Positions 1 to 11,900 of a stretch of DNA of 64,000 bases are shown piece after piece. Source of the stretch: Yamagishiella unicocca (lineage: Eukaryota > Chlorophyta > Chlorophyceae > Chlamydomonadales > Volvocaceae); the NCBI GenBank assembly GCA_003116995.1, contig BDSL01000047.1, positions 124,001 through 188,000 on the forward strand, given 5' to 3'. The translations under genes were made by a program, and so were the position numbers. A model generated the notes under the pieces. The model made no database searches, was not told where the DNA came from, and saw only the letters and a program-made list of their open reading frames with translations. Positions within the stretch are counted from its first letter, which is position 1. Every line of letters begins with the position of its first letter.

Positions 1-526
1 ACAATGAAGCGCAGCAGCCGTAAGCGTGCCTTAGCTAGCCGCCCGCAGCACTGCTGCACACGGCCCCGTCCCTGCGGAACGCAGCACCTCAGCCCTGCAG
101 TCATTGCGGGCGCGGTGATGACATCCCGTGTGCTCGACGTGGGAGGACCCGTGTCACGGTGAAGGCAGGTGGGGGAGAGGCTGCACAACCGCCCGCTTGC
201 ATCATTCTGGCGGTACCCTACACACCCTTCAGCGTAGCAGTTCCTACTACTTATACCCTTGAGGGTAGCAGCGGTTGCGCTGGCTGGGCTGTACCGGTAT
301 ATGATGTAATAACAGGCACAGCAAACCTGCCGGGCTTGAGTCCAGCTCGTGTCCTGAGGACCGTTGTCTCGGTGTGAGGGCCGTTGCGCAGCTCCTCGGA
401 TTTCGGCATGCTCTCCATCATGTGTACGGCAACCCGACGCATGATGGGTGGTGCTCTTGGACCTGGTATGGACTTTATGCTTTGACTCAAAGCTGACGTG
501 CTGCTGCTTACTGAGGAAGAAATCCT

Positions 527-531
527 TTACA
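527..531 (-). terminator. Possible TGTAA polyadenylation signal of the coiled-coil gene
   Basis: On the minus strand this reads TGTAA, the usual green-algal polyadenylation signal. It lies about 1.1 kb past the stop at 1669. It was the only copy I noticed on the correct strand in this flank. The distance is long, so the assignment is tentative. Confidence 0.3.
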
Positions 532-1332
532 ATTTGACGCCTGGTGCGCCCATGCAGCCCTGCGGTCCGTCCCCGCTGTTAGATCTCCAGCTGCAGCGAA
601 AGCCGCATCTTCCGCCGTTGCGACCACGCCCACATCGTCCCGCCCTAATCGGCAAGCTTGCAGGCGCAGGCCGCACCGCCCATGGCAGCCGTGTTGGGCA
701 TCAAAAACACAAAGACATTTGTGCTCCGTTCGAAACCCTAAACGCCTGTTGGTATATGGATGATGCGGTTGGCATGATGCCGCCCGCTGGCCGCCACATA
801 CAGGCCACTCGGCCAGGCACCAGCCAGCATCCCAGCGCGCAGTGCACCGTGCCGTACTAACTTTCGCACTACCTCGCAACCGTCACAACCGCCTCCAACC
901 GCAAGTCGTACTGTACAACAACGCCAACGCCAGCCCTATCCCGCTGCTCTTTCAGCCCGGGTCCGCAGCTGACGCAGTAGTGCTATCGACGCCGCCCCTT
1001 CGCCTTGAACTCCCAGCAAAGCTAAAAACGTGCATGCCTACTTCCGTACATCGTATTGCGTCTCTTCCATCTCTTTTTTTACCTCCTTTATTCCGTCACC
1101 CCTACATCCCTACAGGGCGCCACAGCCCATGCGGAACGCGCCTGTGCAGACTGTTAACTCCCAACTCCTAACTGACACGCCGGCGTGCCGTCTGGGCGCA
1201 ACCGCGGCCCCCCTGTAGCCGCGCAACCGGGTCTTCTCGCCACCCCTCGGGCCGGGCTGCCTACAGCACCTACAGCACCCTCGCCTAGTCAGGCCCACTA
1301 CAGGATACCTCTCTGCCGCGAACTAGCACACC

Positions 1333-1367
1333 CCACCACCACCACCACCGCCACCACCACCACCACA
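1333..1367. repeat. CCA trinucleotide microsatellite
   Basis: About a dozen CCA units with one CCG interruption, in the presumed 3' flank of the coiled-coil gene. Confidence 0.8.
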
Positions 1368-1556
1368 GCGCCTGCGCTGACTGTTTCCCCAATCGGTTTT
1401 ACGTTCCTAAGTGCCAACCTACGGGTTTCCTCTCACTGCCGCCACCAGCGCCTCAATCCGCATTGCTTTTCGCGGGCTGCTACCCGGGGGGCGACCAGCC
1501 CCCCCTCCGCTCCCCCGCACCCGACTGCGTACCCCTCAGTAACTATCCCACGCCCG

Positions 1557-1654
1557 CCTCCTCCTCCTCCTCCGCTTCCTCCTCTTCCTCCTCTTCCTCC
1601 TCCTCCTCCTATTCTTCCTTCTCTTCCTCTTCCTCTTCCTCCCAGCCAGCTATC
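1557..1654. repeat. TCC/TTCC pyrimidine tract
   Basis: Nearly 100 bases of uninterrupted or almost uninterrupted pyrimidine on the plus strand, made of TCC and TTCC units. It ends just before the minus-strand stop codon at 1669. On the transcript it would be a purine tract at the start of the 3' UTR. Confidence 0.8.
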
Positions 1655-1668
1655 TCGCTACCAGCTAG

Positions 1669-4600
1669 CTAGCTGTACATTACCGACGACAGGGCCGATT
1701 GGTGGTTGTACTGCTCCAGGGCGCGCACCCCAAACTCAATGACCCCCACCAGCACCTCAGCCACCCGCCGCTGCACGCCGCCGGACTCCCGCGTGCACAC
1801 CAGGCTGGTGTCGTACTCGCCGCCACCGTCGCCGTCGCCGTCTCCGCCTCCGCCGCCCGGCGGCCGCTGGTGCTGGTTCTGGTGCCGGTGGTTGCGCGCA
1901 TCGACCTGGGCTGCCAGCGGCACCACCGGCGGCAGCCCCGCGGAGCCCGCCTCCCCCCCCGCATGGCGCCCTCCGCCTCCCCCGCCCGCAGCTCCGTGTA
2001 CCGCAGCTCCGTGTACCGCAGCTCCGTGTACCGCAGCTCCGTGTACCGCAGCTCCGTGTACCGCAGCTCCGTGTACCGCAGCTCCATGTACCGCAGCTCC
2101 GTGTACCGCAGCTCCGTGTACCGCAGCTCCGTGTACCGCAGGAGTCAGCGACGGCGGCAGCGGCGGCGGCGGTGGTGGCGGCAGCCCCGCCTCCGCCCGC
2201 AGGGAGCCGCACTCCTCCACCAGCCGCGTGAGGTCCCCCAGCGCCGCCCAGCGCCTCGGCGCGTCCTCCTCCCTGGAGCTCCACAGCAGCTCGGCGCAGC
2301 TCCGAAGCTGCGCCTGGCAGCGGCCCACGTGGCCGGCCAGCCGGTCGATCGCCGCCAGCTGCGCCCGCAGCCGCTCCAACTGTACGGCCAGGCGGCGGTT
2401 GCGGCCCTCCGCGGCCTCCACAGTGGCCGCCGCGGCGGCGGCGTGGGCGGCGACGGACGCCGCCGTCGCCGTCGCCGCCGCCACGGCGGTTGAGGCCGCG
2501 CCGCCGTCGGCTTCGGAACCCTCCTCCGAAACCACGCTGGCGGCGTAGGTCGACGGGGTGCTGGTGCTGTTGGCGGCAGCGCCGCCAGCGGCGGGCGGCA
2601 GCGCGCCGCTGCCAGTGCCGGCTGGGTTGCCGTACCAGCCGCCGCCGTTCCCTACCCCCGCCAGCCACGAGCCCCAGGTGCTCTTGGGGGTGTGGTGTCC
2701 GGGCCCCAGGGGGGAGGGTGCGGAGGCCGCTGGGAAGAGCGACGATGAGGAGGCGGCTGTGGGCAAGAGGGCCGGGAGGTACGGGTTATTACTAGGGACA
2801 AACGGCGCATGCGGATCATGCTGGTGTGTGTGCGTTTGTGTATGTGTGTATGTGTTCGTTGGTGGCGCCCACTCACCCAGCCAGGTCTTCCTCGTAACCC
2901 AGCCAGACACTCACCCACCCACCCACCCACGGTGGGTTTCGTACACGGCTTTTCCTAGCAACCCACCCACCCACCCACCCAGCACCCGCCCTACCCGGGC
3001 TTGCGTCCTTGCTGGACCGCCGCTCCCGCTGGTACGACACCGATAGCTGCCGCTGGACCCCGGAGGCCGCTGGGCCGTGTTGCGCTGCACCGCCCCCCTG
3101 CTGGTGCTGCTGCTGGGCCTCCGACACGGACTGGGTCAGCTGTGCGGCCCGCAGCAGCGCCTCCACCTTCTCCTGGGTGGCCTGAGCCAGCTTGATCTTG
3201 AAGTCGTGGACCATGGTGGACAGGAGCTGTCCGCAGCGGCGAGCAGTGAGAAGAGCGCCGTTCCAGAGGGGGCAGGGAAGGGGAGGGGAGAGGGAAATCC
3301 AGGGCAAGGGAGAGAAAGGAGGGGAGGGTCGAATGAAGCGGAGTTTGTGGCCGGTACTTCTTTTTTGGTGCTGACACTGATAATGCTGACACGTTGATTA
3401 AGGATGGGGGGCGGGGTCCGAGAAGCACGAGCCGAGGAAGATCATTCGAGCCGACTCAATCCGGATCTACATCTTGAGCAACGGGCGCGACATGAGTACG
3501 GTATGTGGATCCCATATCGTGCGTGCGTATTGCGGAACTGGATCCGCAGCCCCAACCCCTCCCCCTCCCGTCGTGCCCCCCACACCCCAGCAGTTCTTTC
3601 CTGTCCCAACAGGCCCTCCCTTTCACCCTACTCGCAAGTTAGTTTCTGCCCTCCGTCTCCGATGTCGTGTAACCGGGTCTCCTCGCCACCCCCCCCGTCC
3701 CCTGGCTCCACCCCCCCTGTCCCCTGGCTCCACCCCCCCGTCCCCTGGCTCCACCCCCCTGTCCCCTCCCCCCCCCCCCCCCCCCCTGTCCCCTCCCCCC
3801 CCCTGTCCCCTGGCTCCACCCCCCCTGTCCCCTGGCTCCACCCCCCCGTCCCCTGGCTCCACCCCCCTGTCCCCTGGCTCCACCCCCCTGTCCCCTGGCT
3901 CCACCCCCCCTGTCCCCTGGCTCCACCCCCCCTGTCCCCTGGCTCCACCCCCCGTCCCCTGGCTCCACCCCCCTGTCCCCTGGCTCCACCCCCCTGTCCC
4001 CTGGCTCCACCCCCCTGTCCCCTGGCTCCACCCCCCTGTCCCCTGGCTCCACCCCCCTGTCCCCTGGCTCCACCCCCCGTCCCCTGGCTCCACCCCCTCG
4101 TCCCCTGGCTCCACCCCCCGTCCCCTGGCTCCACCCCCCCTGTCCCCTGGCTCCACCCCCCCGTCCCCTGGCTCCACCCCCCCGTCCACTGGCTCCACCC
4201 CCCCGTCCCCTGGCTCCACCCCCCCGTCCCCTGGCTCCACCCCCGCGCATCGACCAACACCTCGCGACCCGGGGGGTGTTGGCGAGGAAGACCCGGAAGG
4301 TGTTGGCGAGGAAGCCAGATGAAACGACATAGGATGAAAACACCTTTCCCTCCCGCCCGGGACGGGGTTACGCCCGCAGCCCCACAGCACACCCACCTGC
4401 AGCTTCTCCCGCTCGTCCACATGTACGGAGCGCTCCCGCACGAGCTCCTCCCGCGCGTCCCGCAGCGCCGCCTCCAGGTCCCCCACGCGGGCAGCGAGCC
4501 CTGAGCCGTCCACCGCCGCGGCCGCCGGCGACGCCACCCCCACCCCCACCCCCACCCCCACCGCTGTCGCTGCCCCCGCCGCCGAGTCCGAGTCCTCCGC

Positions 4601-7086
4601 CACCGCCGCGTCCCCCGCCGCCGCCGCACACCCTGGTTGCTCCTCCACCTGCCCTCCTCCTCCCCGCCGCTGCTGCTGCTGCGTCAGCTGCGTCAGCTGC
4701 TGCTGCTGCGTCTGTTCCGGTGCGGCGGCTTCGGCTGCTGTAACGCTCACGACGACGGGCGTGGCGGCGGTGAGGGGCCGCAGCGCGACGGATGTTCCGC
4801 GAGGGGAGGGCGCTGGGGACGTGGTCGAGGAGGCAGCTGCCGCCGCGGGGGACGACGGGTTTGCCGCCCTGGCGGGGGAGGATGGCGGGGGGGGCGAGGG
4901 CGGCTCCCCGGCCTGATCGGCTGGGTCCCCCCCGGCGGCACCCCCGCTGGATCTTGAGCCTGGGCTGGACTGCGACACATGTAGGAGGGGAGAGAGGGAG
5001 GAGGGAGGGAGGAGGGGAGGGAGGAGGGGAGGGGAGGGAGGAGGGGAGGGAGGAGGGGAGGGGAGGGAGGAGGAGGGGAGGGAGGGAGGGAGACAGGGTT
5101 TAGCTGATTGATTGCGGTAACACGAGGACGTCGGGGGGAAGGCATGCGATGGCGTATGGTGGCGGTTGGGCAGTTGGGCCATGATCTCATGTGGCGACAA
5201 CGGGGGAGACCCGGTTTCACGACATGGGCGAAAAGGGGGAACGGGGGCGCGTCCGCGATGGATGACGGAAGGTGTGATGGCGAGAGCAGTGGCGTTTGCG
5301 TTCCCGCAGAGCGCCCGACCCGTGGTGCTGCTGCTGCTCATTGCGCCTTCGGATGGGACCCAACTGACCCAACTGACCCAACTGAAAATGTCGGATCGGC
5401 CCTGGGTCCCATCCTGTGTACGCGGGCAGCTGTCCCATGACTCATGACTCCATGCTTCGGTCGACAACGACGCAACCCGCGCCACGCAGACCAGCTTCCT
5501 CTTCTCCGCCCCGTCGCGTCCTATGCCGTTTACACGTGTGTGTGTTTTCTCCTCCCCACCCCTTGGACGATTTCCTTGCAACCCACCCCTTGGCGCCTGC
5601 CGCTCCAACCCGCCACTAAACACGACGGCCCCCAGCCGCACCTGTCCTCCACTCGACTGCTGGCGCCTAGCCGCCACCAGCGCCGCCTGCAACCACCAAC
5701 CGCCAACCAACACACGGGGAGTCAAGTGTCTCCGGGAGCTGAGCGGCGTAGCGGAAGGAAACCGCATGGGGTTGGGAGGGCATTCCTAACTTTGGATGCT
5801 CAACCGGATCCCAACCATCAACTCCAGGGAAGGGGATAGACGGCAAAGAGGATCGTTCCCCTCGAAACCAACCCACACATATCGGTGTAATTTGTAATTT
5901 TCCACCAACACAACGGCACCAGCATTCGGAAGCAGAGTTGCAGCCGCAGTCGTCCTCAACGCCCTCAGCCCTCATTCCCACCTCCCTTCCCCCCCAGCAC
6001 ATAGGGCGGGGAGCCGACCCACGGGTTTCCTCTCATATCCCCTAATCCACCCTCCGCCATACGCACACCTACACGCGTTTACCCCTTCCCACGCTGCCCG
6101 TCCCCGCCCCGCACCCCGCCTCCCTCCCGCACCTGCAGCTCCCGCACTTGCCCGCTCAGCTGGTCCTCTATCTTGTGCGCCTGCTTGAGCAGCTTGTGCG
6201 TGTGGGACGCCTCCGCCTGCACCTCGGCGAACTGGGTCTGCGAGCATAGCGTCAGAGCGAGGGACGGCAGGGGCCGGCAGAGGGTTGACTGGGTCTAGAG
6301 TTTGGATTCAGGGGCTGGGGTTGGGGTTGTGAAGGGCAGCACCAGGGATTGAGGTCTGCATTACAGCATTAGCTTCCCCCAGTTGTCCTGCCGTCCCCAT
6401 TGGTGCGCATGGATGGCTGGTGCAAACGCTGTTTGGTATCCCGGCCCCTGCGGCCCGCGCACCCTGAGCTTGTTGGCGCCGTCCTCCAACTGCCGCACGG
6501 TGTCGCGGAGCTGCCGGACTTCAGCGTCGGCCTGCGCGCTAGCGGCCTCCTGGTTCTCAAGCTGTTGCTGCCGCAGGGCGGCAAGCTCGGCCTGCAGCCC
6601 AGCCACGTATGTTTGCAGGTCGCTGTTGGTCGCCTGACTTAGCTCGAGTTTGTCGGCTAGGGTGCGCAGCCGCGTCTCCGCATCAAGGGCCGCGGCCTTC
6701 AAGGCCTCGATGTCGCGATCCCGATCCGCAATCGCCTGGGCGGCGCGCTCCTTGTAGAAGTCGACATCACGCTCCAAGGCTGAGCATTGCTCCGACAGCT
6801 CGGCCAGGCTACGCCCATCGGCCAATTTTGCGCTGCGCAACTGTTGAACATCTTCCAAGACGGCGTCGCGCTCCGCTTCAACAGCGGAAACCCGCAGCCG
6901 CAGCTGATGACCTTCCGACTCGGCGCTGCGCAGGCGCTCGCTCAGCAGATAACTCGGATCAAACATGCTCGACCCGCTCTGAAGGCAAAGCCGCTCAACA
7001 TCAGCGGCGAGCTCATCCCGTTCCTTTTCCACAACGCGTAGTATCCGTTCGAGCTCTGCTATACGGGTTGATGATTGCGCCGTCAT
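1669..7086 (-). CDS. Long coiled-coil protein, 873 aa, five exons
   Basis: Exons, all minus: 7086-6463, 6237-6133, 4969-4397, 3226-2995 and 2756-1669. Introns are GT-AG and phases agree throughout (0,0,0,1), giving 2622 nt with stop. Residues 1-208 are a dense heptad coiled coil, starting [16 protein letters not shown]. Residues 209-243 continue the helix. Exon 3 is a Pro/Ala/Ser/Gln-rich linker ending in a short helix. Exon 4 has another helix ([16 protein letters not shown]). Exon 5 ends with a helical segment interrupted by a His-Gly-Ala-Ala-Val repeat. The N-terminal helix, with its long run of charged heptads and a conserved-looking [17 protein letters not shown] region, reminds me of uncharacterised plant coiled-coil proteins; that resemblance is from memory. 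No enzyme motif is visible. A cytoskeletal or scaffold role is a guess. The start is the first Met of the open coiled coil. An extra small exon in the 1.2-kb intron 2 cannot be excluded. Confidence 0.75.
1988..2140 (-). repeat. Coding 15-bp tandem repeat (His-Gly-Ala-Ala-Val)
   Basis: About ten head-to-tail copies of a 15-bp unit (plus strand GCTCCGTGTACCGCA) inside exon 5 of the coiled-coil gene. All copies are identical except for one G-to-A change near 2086. In the gene's frame each unit encodes His-Gly-Ala-Ala-Val. The other frames also stay open, so open frames on the opposite strand here are artefacts. Confidence 0.9.
3695..4243. repeat. Intronic C-rich minisatellite, about 21-bp unit
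   Basis: Some 25 copies of a unit like CCCCTGTCCCCTGGCTCCAC, with a C-run expansion near 3770-3800. It lies wholly inside the third intron of the coiled-coil gene (3227-4396). One strand is extremely C-rich and the other G-rich. It creates long spurious open frames on both strands. Confidence 0.92.
4980..5095. repeat. GGGA/GGAGG purine tract
   Basis: About 115 bases of almost pure purine on the plus strand, made of GGGAGG units, in the second intron of the coiled-coil gene just upstream (in transcript sense) of the exon-3 acceptor. On the transcript it is therefore a very long polypyrimidine tract before the splice acceptor. Confidence 0.8.
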
Positions 7087-8971
7087 TTTCTATTTAGGCA
7101 TGCCCAGCATTTGGAAGAAGGTAACTGATACAGAGGTTCAAATTCCTGGTGCAACACGTGGAATTGCCGTACGCGCTCATGATGGTTCGTGTCCCTGTTC
7201 CTGGTGTATTTCCCTAATTGCTCCGCATTTTGGTTATGTACCTATTGCCAGATGAACTACCTTATTCGGCAAAGAGTCTGACAAAATTTGGGTCCGACAA
7301 CCAACGAAGGGACGTTATCTGTAAGGAATTGTATGGACGGGCGGGGTCGAGGTCTGATGTAAGTCTCGCTTTCCAGTCGTTTACACGTCCTGAAACGCAG
7401 CGCATGAGGACGCCGCCTGGGCGTGAGGGCCCAAACCGCCCCTGGGGAACGATGACCAACTCACTGAGTGCGCGCGCTGTCTCATCGACGCGCGCAAAGC
7501 AGCAGCAGCCGCGAGGGACATACAGCCCCTACAACAAGGTACGCATCCACAGATACGGACGGGGGAGCTACCTCTCCCAATCTGGGAGGGGGCCGGGGGA
7601 CACCTGCCTTAACATATGGCCACCACCATGGCGCGTTGCGAAATCCCCATAAAGGAAGCACTTTCGCCGAGGCCCCTTCGCTTAGCCACCACATGCAAGG
7701 ACTGCGTGCCACCCAGCGCCGACATCAAGCCTAAACTTCACCCTGCCGTTTCCTAGGTACGCCCACGCCCCAGCATGCGCAAAAAGCAGCCTGCGTGCCG
7801 ACAGCCGCCAATGCCACCTGCTCCAAGCATGTCCGCTCGATGGTGCACCAGTGCGGCCTGCCGGAGCAGGCACGCTAACTCCTCCTTGCCTGTGCGAACC
7901 ATCTTTCGCTGCCAAACGTCCGGCACCATCCTCCTCTCGGCCCTTATCATGCCCCGCACGAAGTGCCATCGCCACAGTACAGCTGGGCGCGCGACCAGCA
8001 TCTCTCTGCGCGTCTTGCGCGCATGAATCCTAAGGAGGGGGGCTCCAAACCTTGCGCCTTCCCTTCCGCCCCACCGGCATTGCGGCTATGCTTCTGGCAA
8101 TAGGCGCCTGCGGCAGACATAGCGGATTATGCTGGTCGCACGCGGTCTGCTGACCGGCCCACCACCTCAAAACTCGCTGGCGACGTACCTTCACTGCGAT
8201 GCCTTGCCGCGAACCAACACACTCTCGGGGCCACAGACAAACATACGCAAACACGCGCAATGCACCAAAGCTGGTGTGCGCTTCACCAGCCAGCGCCCCG
8301 CCGCTATGTGCGCTGTGAGGCGCACTAAAGCCCGACGGGTTTGCGCATGTCCTTGGCATGCAAGCAGAGAACTACACCACTCCTGTCGCGAGGGCACATG
8401 TAACCCCACGGCCTGCATGGCTGAGGATAAGGACCTGCGCTACCTGCCGCGATGAACTTTGGATAACAGACAGTAGCACGCCGGGAGGCCCCAGCCCACT
8501 AGAACAGGACGTAGGACGCTTAGTAGCATCCTGCATTAACCATCCTAGATAGCCATTCGAAAGCCACCCGTCGCTCCTCCTCGTTGCGGTCCCTTACCGG
8601 TCGCCACAACAGCTCACACGCCCCGTAGCTCGAAACGCATTCCAACCGCGCCAGCCCTGCACTTGCAATCCCACCGCCTGGAAACGCGAGGCGAGCCCCG
8701 ATGGTGGGATAGACTCGGGCCACGAGTCGAGCCAGGAGAGCCCTCGCACGAACTTCAAAACATCGCGCCATGCGTGACTGGCACCCCACGTCGTTTGGCG
8801 AGCGGGCTCGGACTGTAGTACACGCATATCTTTCAGCATCTGCAAGGACTTATCAGAGCTGAAACTCATTTGCTCCACCATAATACCTCCTCATGGGATA
8901 ACAACCACGCCTGCGGAGCTGACGTTCGAATCCGAGTAACAAGATAACGGCCATCGCGCTACATTTTCGCT
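7087..8971. other. Spacer between two minus-strand genes
   Basis: It should contain the promoter of the coiled-coil gene (near 7087) and the 3' UTR of the BAT2-N gene (near 8971). A minus-strand TGTAA at 7380-7384 is the only polyadenylation motif I noticed, and it is far from the stop. Several short minus-strand open frames (8881-8520, 8359-8030, 8000-7753) have no recognisable domain; the first is listed separately as possible gene debris. Confidence 0.4.
8520..8881 (-). pseudogene. Possible frameshifted coding fragment, unknown family
   Basis: Two overlapping minus-strand frames give protein-like text that seems to continue from one to the other. The first (8881 onward) runs through HAWRDVLKFVR. 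The second then continues with ALLARLVARVYPTIG and ends RVAFEWLSRMVNAGCY at 8520. One frameshift near 8750 would join them. I do not recognise the family. It may be transposon debris or part of the BAT2-N 3' UTR read by chance. Confidence 0.22.
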
Positions 8972-11900
8972 TCAGCTCTTGTCGCCCTCACCGGCGCCAA
9001 CAGGGCCACCCTTACCGGCCCTCCCACCGGGCTGCTGACCGCCCCTACCGCCGCCTGGTGGACCACCTTCGCCCCGACCGCCTCCACGACCCCTGCCACC
9101 GCCACCGCGACCCCTGCCACCACGGCCACCTTCCCCCCTGCCACCTGGCCCGCCCGACTGCTGATGGGCGGACGGACCACCGCCCTGCGCCGGCCCCGCA
9201 CCGCCCACCATCGGCGCTGACTGGGCCTGGTTTCCTGGCCCTGAGGGCCCTGCCGTCGGTCCGCCAGCTGCAAGCGGGGGACCGGCCATCTGCATAGCTG
9301 CACCAGGCATTACGAGTGCTCCTGGAGCGCCCGCTCCCATCGCGTCGCCCTCCGGCTTCGCGCCGCCACGTCCTCCGCGCCCCGCGAAGCCCCGACCGCG
9401 TCCGCCCTCCACCGTCGTCGCGCGGGCGCCGCCACGGCCCTCGCCGCGACCGCGTCCGCTACGCCCGGTGCCAATAGGTCCCGGCCCGGATGCAGGGCCA
9501 GGTCCCTGCGGCCCTGGTGCTCCTGGGCCCTGGGCATGGATTGGCTTGACGGGGCCACCCACGGGCCCAGAAGGGCCGCCAGGGCCCATGCCTATGGGAT
9601 ACGCGGGGCCCATTCCCGGAACAGGCAGGCCCGCGGAGGCACCATGGCCCAGGCGCGCTGGACCAGATGCCGCCGGCACTGGTGGCGGCATTGAGCCTGC
9701 TGGGAGCCTACCAGCAGGCTGCTGCTGGTGGGACTGTTGAGGGGGCGCCTGCTGCTGCTGCAGCTGACCCGTTGGCTTGACATCGAAGATGTCGTCGGGT
9801 AGGTTGGCCTTCAGTTGCTCCTTGTTGCCAGCTGCCATGGATTGCTGGTGCTGGTGTTGCTGGTGGTGTTGCTGGTGGTGTTGCTGGTGCTGCTGGTAAT
9901 GTTGCTGCTGCTGGTGGTGATGATGCTGGTGGTGCTGCTGCGCTTGCTGCTGCTGCGCCTGCTGCGCTTGCTGCTGCTGCGCTTGCTGCTGCTGCGCATG
10001 CTGCTGCTGCGCGTGCTGCTGCTGCGCATGCTGTTGCTGCGCATGCTGTTGCTGAGCATGCTGCATCTGCTGCTGCTGCGCCTGTTGCGCAATGCCGTAG
10101 CCTCCTTGAACGCCAGCCTTCATGCCCGGGTGTCCTAGACCTCCAGGCTGCTTGGGACCTGCGCCGAAACCACCCGCCGGCGACAACGACGACAAGCCGG
10201 GGCCAAGCAACGTGTTGGGCAACGCACCAAAGCCGCCGTTGCCGCCAGCAGCGCCGTCTGATGCAGCCCCCGCATTTCCCCCGCCACCCGCGCCGGCCTG
10301 ACCTTGTGCATTGGCGTTTTGTACCATGAACGCGGGGGGCATCCCCAGGTCCACGGGGCGTGCCAGCGTGGGTGGCGCCAGGTTGGTGTTCTGCCCGCCC
10401 AAGCCGATGGACCAGTCCGGCTGCTTGTTCGTGGGCAGGAAAGGCTGCTGCATCAAGAAGTTTGCGCCAAGGCCGCCGAACTGGCTTCCAGGCGGGATGC
10501 CGAAGGGCCGGATACCGCTTGGTGGACCAAACGGCGCACCAAACGGGCCCTGAGCGAAGGGCCCTTGGCCCATGTTCAGCATTAGTGGCGGCCCCTGCTG
10601 TCCCGCGCCAGCATTGGTGCCGCTGTTCGCCGACGCGCTCGTGTCCATGGCCCCCGCGTTCAGGAACACGGAGTTTGGAGTCGAGTATAAAGCCTGCATA
10701 GCTGCACTTAGCCCCGGTCCGCCCGCCTGGTGCGGCTGCAATGCGCTGCTAGCCTGGCCAAAACCACCCAAGGCGTTGGGCTGGCTCCACATCGATATGC
10801 CGCCGGGTGTTCCGCCCTGACCAGCACCACCTGCTCCAGCCCCATGCTCATTACCCCCGGCACCGAACGCCCCGTAACCACCGCCAAGCGGCCCGCGAGC
10901 GTCCTGGCTTTGCATGCCGCCAGACGCGGCTGCGAGCCCTGCCAGACCCGAGGCAATGCCTGCGGGCTTCGGGGGCAACATGTCCAGGTTCAGATCCGCG
11001 GGCAGGGCGGGCATGCCGCTGTCCAGCACTTCCACGCTCTTGCTCGATACGTCCTGCTGATGCTGCACGTGCTGGGCTTGCTGGTGCACATGCTGCACTG
11101 CAGCCGCGGTGGCGTGCGCCGGCTGCACCTGCCCGCCCGCGCCTGCAGCCTTGCCCATTGCCACGGCCTGCGCCGCCTGGTGCTGCTGAGACGATTGATG
11201 ACCCTTGGGGCCTATGGACCGATCGAAGCCCTGCGCTCCCAGGCCGACCAGCGGCCCCGGAGTCTTCATGGCTGGTATGGGGTCCAAGGAAGCGGGCAGG
11301 TTCATCACGGGGGTATCAGCAACAACTGGATCCTCTAGCGTCCGCGCCGCCACGTCGGTAGCAATCTTGCTGCCCCACGCCAGGGAGCTGCTGTTATTGG
11401 GGTCTGAGACAGAAGAAGCTACTGCGGCAGCCGCCAGACCAGCTGTTGCAGAAGGAATCGACTGCTGCGCGTGAGCCTGCTGCATGGGCTGGTGCTGGTG
11501 ATGCTGCTGGTGCTGCGGCAGCATGCCATGCTGAGGTCCGCCCCGACCTGCTCCAGGTGCCGGCCTGTCTTGGCCAGAACCCCGCACGTCTCCAGTCGTG
11601 CTGCCAGCTGACTGTTGTGGCCCGGCTGCAGACATGCCATGCTGACTCCCGTCAGCGCCTGCTGCGCCCCCGCCTGCACCGCGGCCGCCACGGCCCTCCC
11701 GCCGCTGCCCCTGGCCACGGCCCGATGGGCGCTCCGCACCAGCGCTAGCAGCAGTGTCCGCCAGGCGACCAGAAAAGGCAGATCCACTACGCCTGCCATT
11801 CTGTTCGCTGTCGCCAGCCTCTGGGCCGGCCGGCCCGCTGGCATCCTCCTCCGCACCAGAGTCATCCCCCCGGCCGCGGCCTCGACCGCCGCGACCTCCA

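Larger units (their letters stand above)
1..1668. other. Non-coding flank, 3' side of the coiled-coil gene
   Basis: No open frame here has the composition or splice context of a gene. The right part is probably 3' untranslated sequence of the minus-strand coiled-coil gene. It holds a CCA-triplet microsatellite (about 1333-1367) and a long TCC-rich pyrimidine tract (about 1557-1654). I see nothing I can name in 1-500. Confidence 0.5.

Noticed and set aside
1699..2548. Plus-strand frames of 260-280 codons
   Set aside because: They overlap the coiled-coil exon and consist mostly of its repeat read backwards.
3623..5767. 714-codon minus-strand open frame
   Set aside because: Most of it is the minisatellite and intron. 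Only 4397-4969 is a real exon, shown by splice sites and phase.
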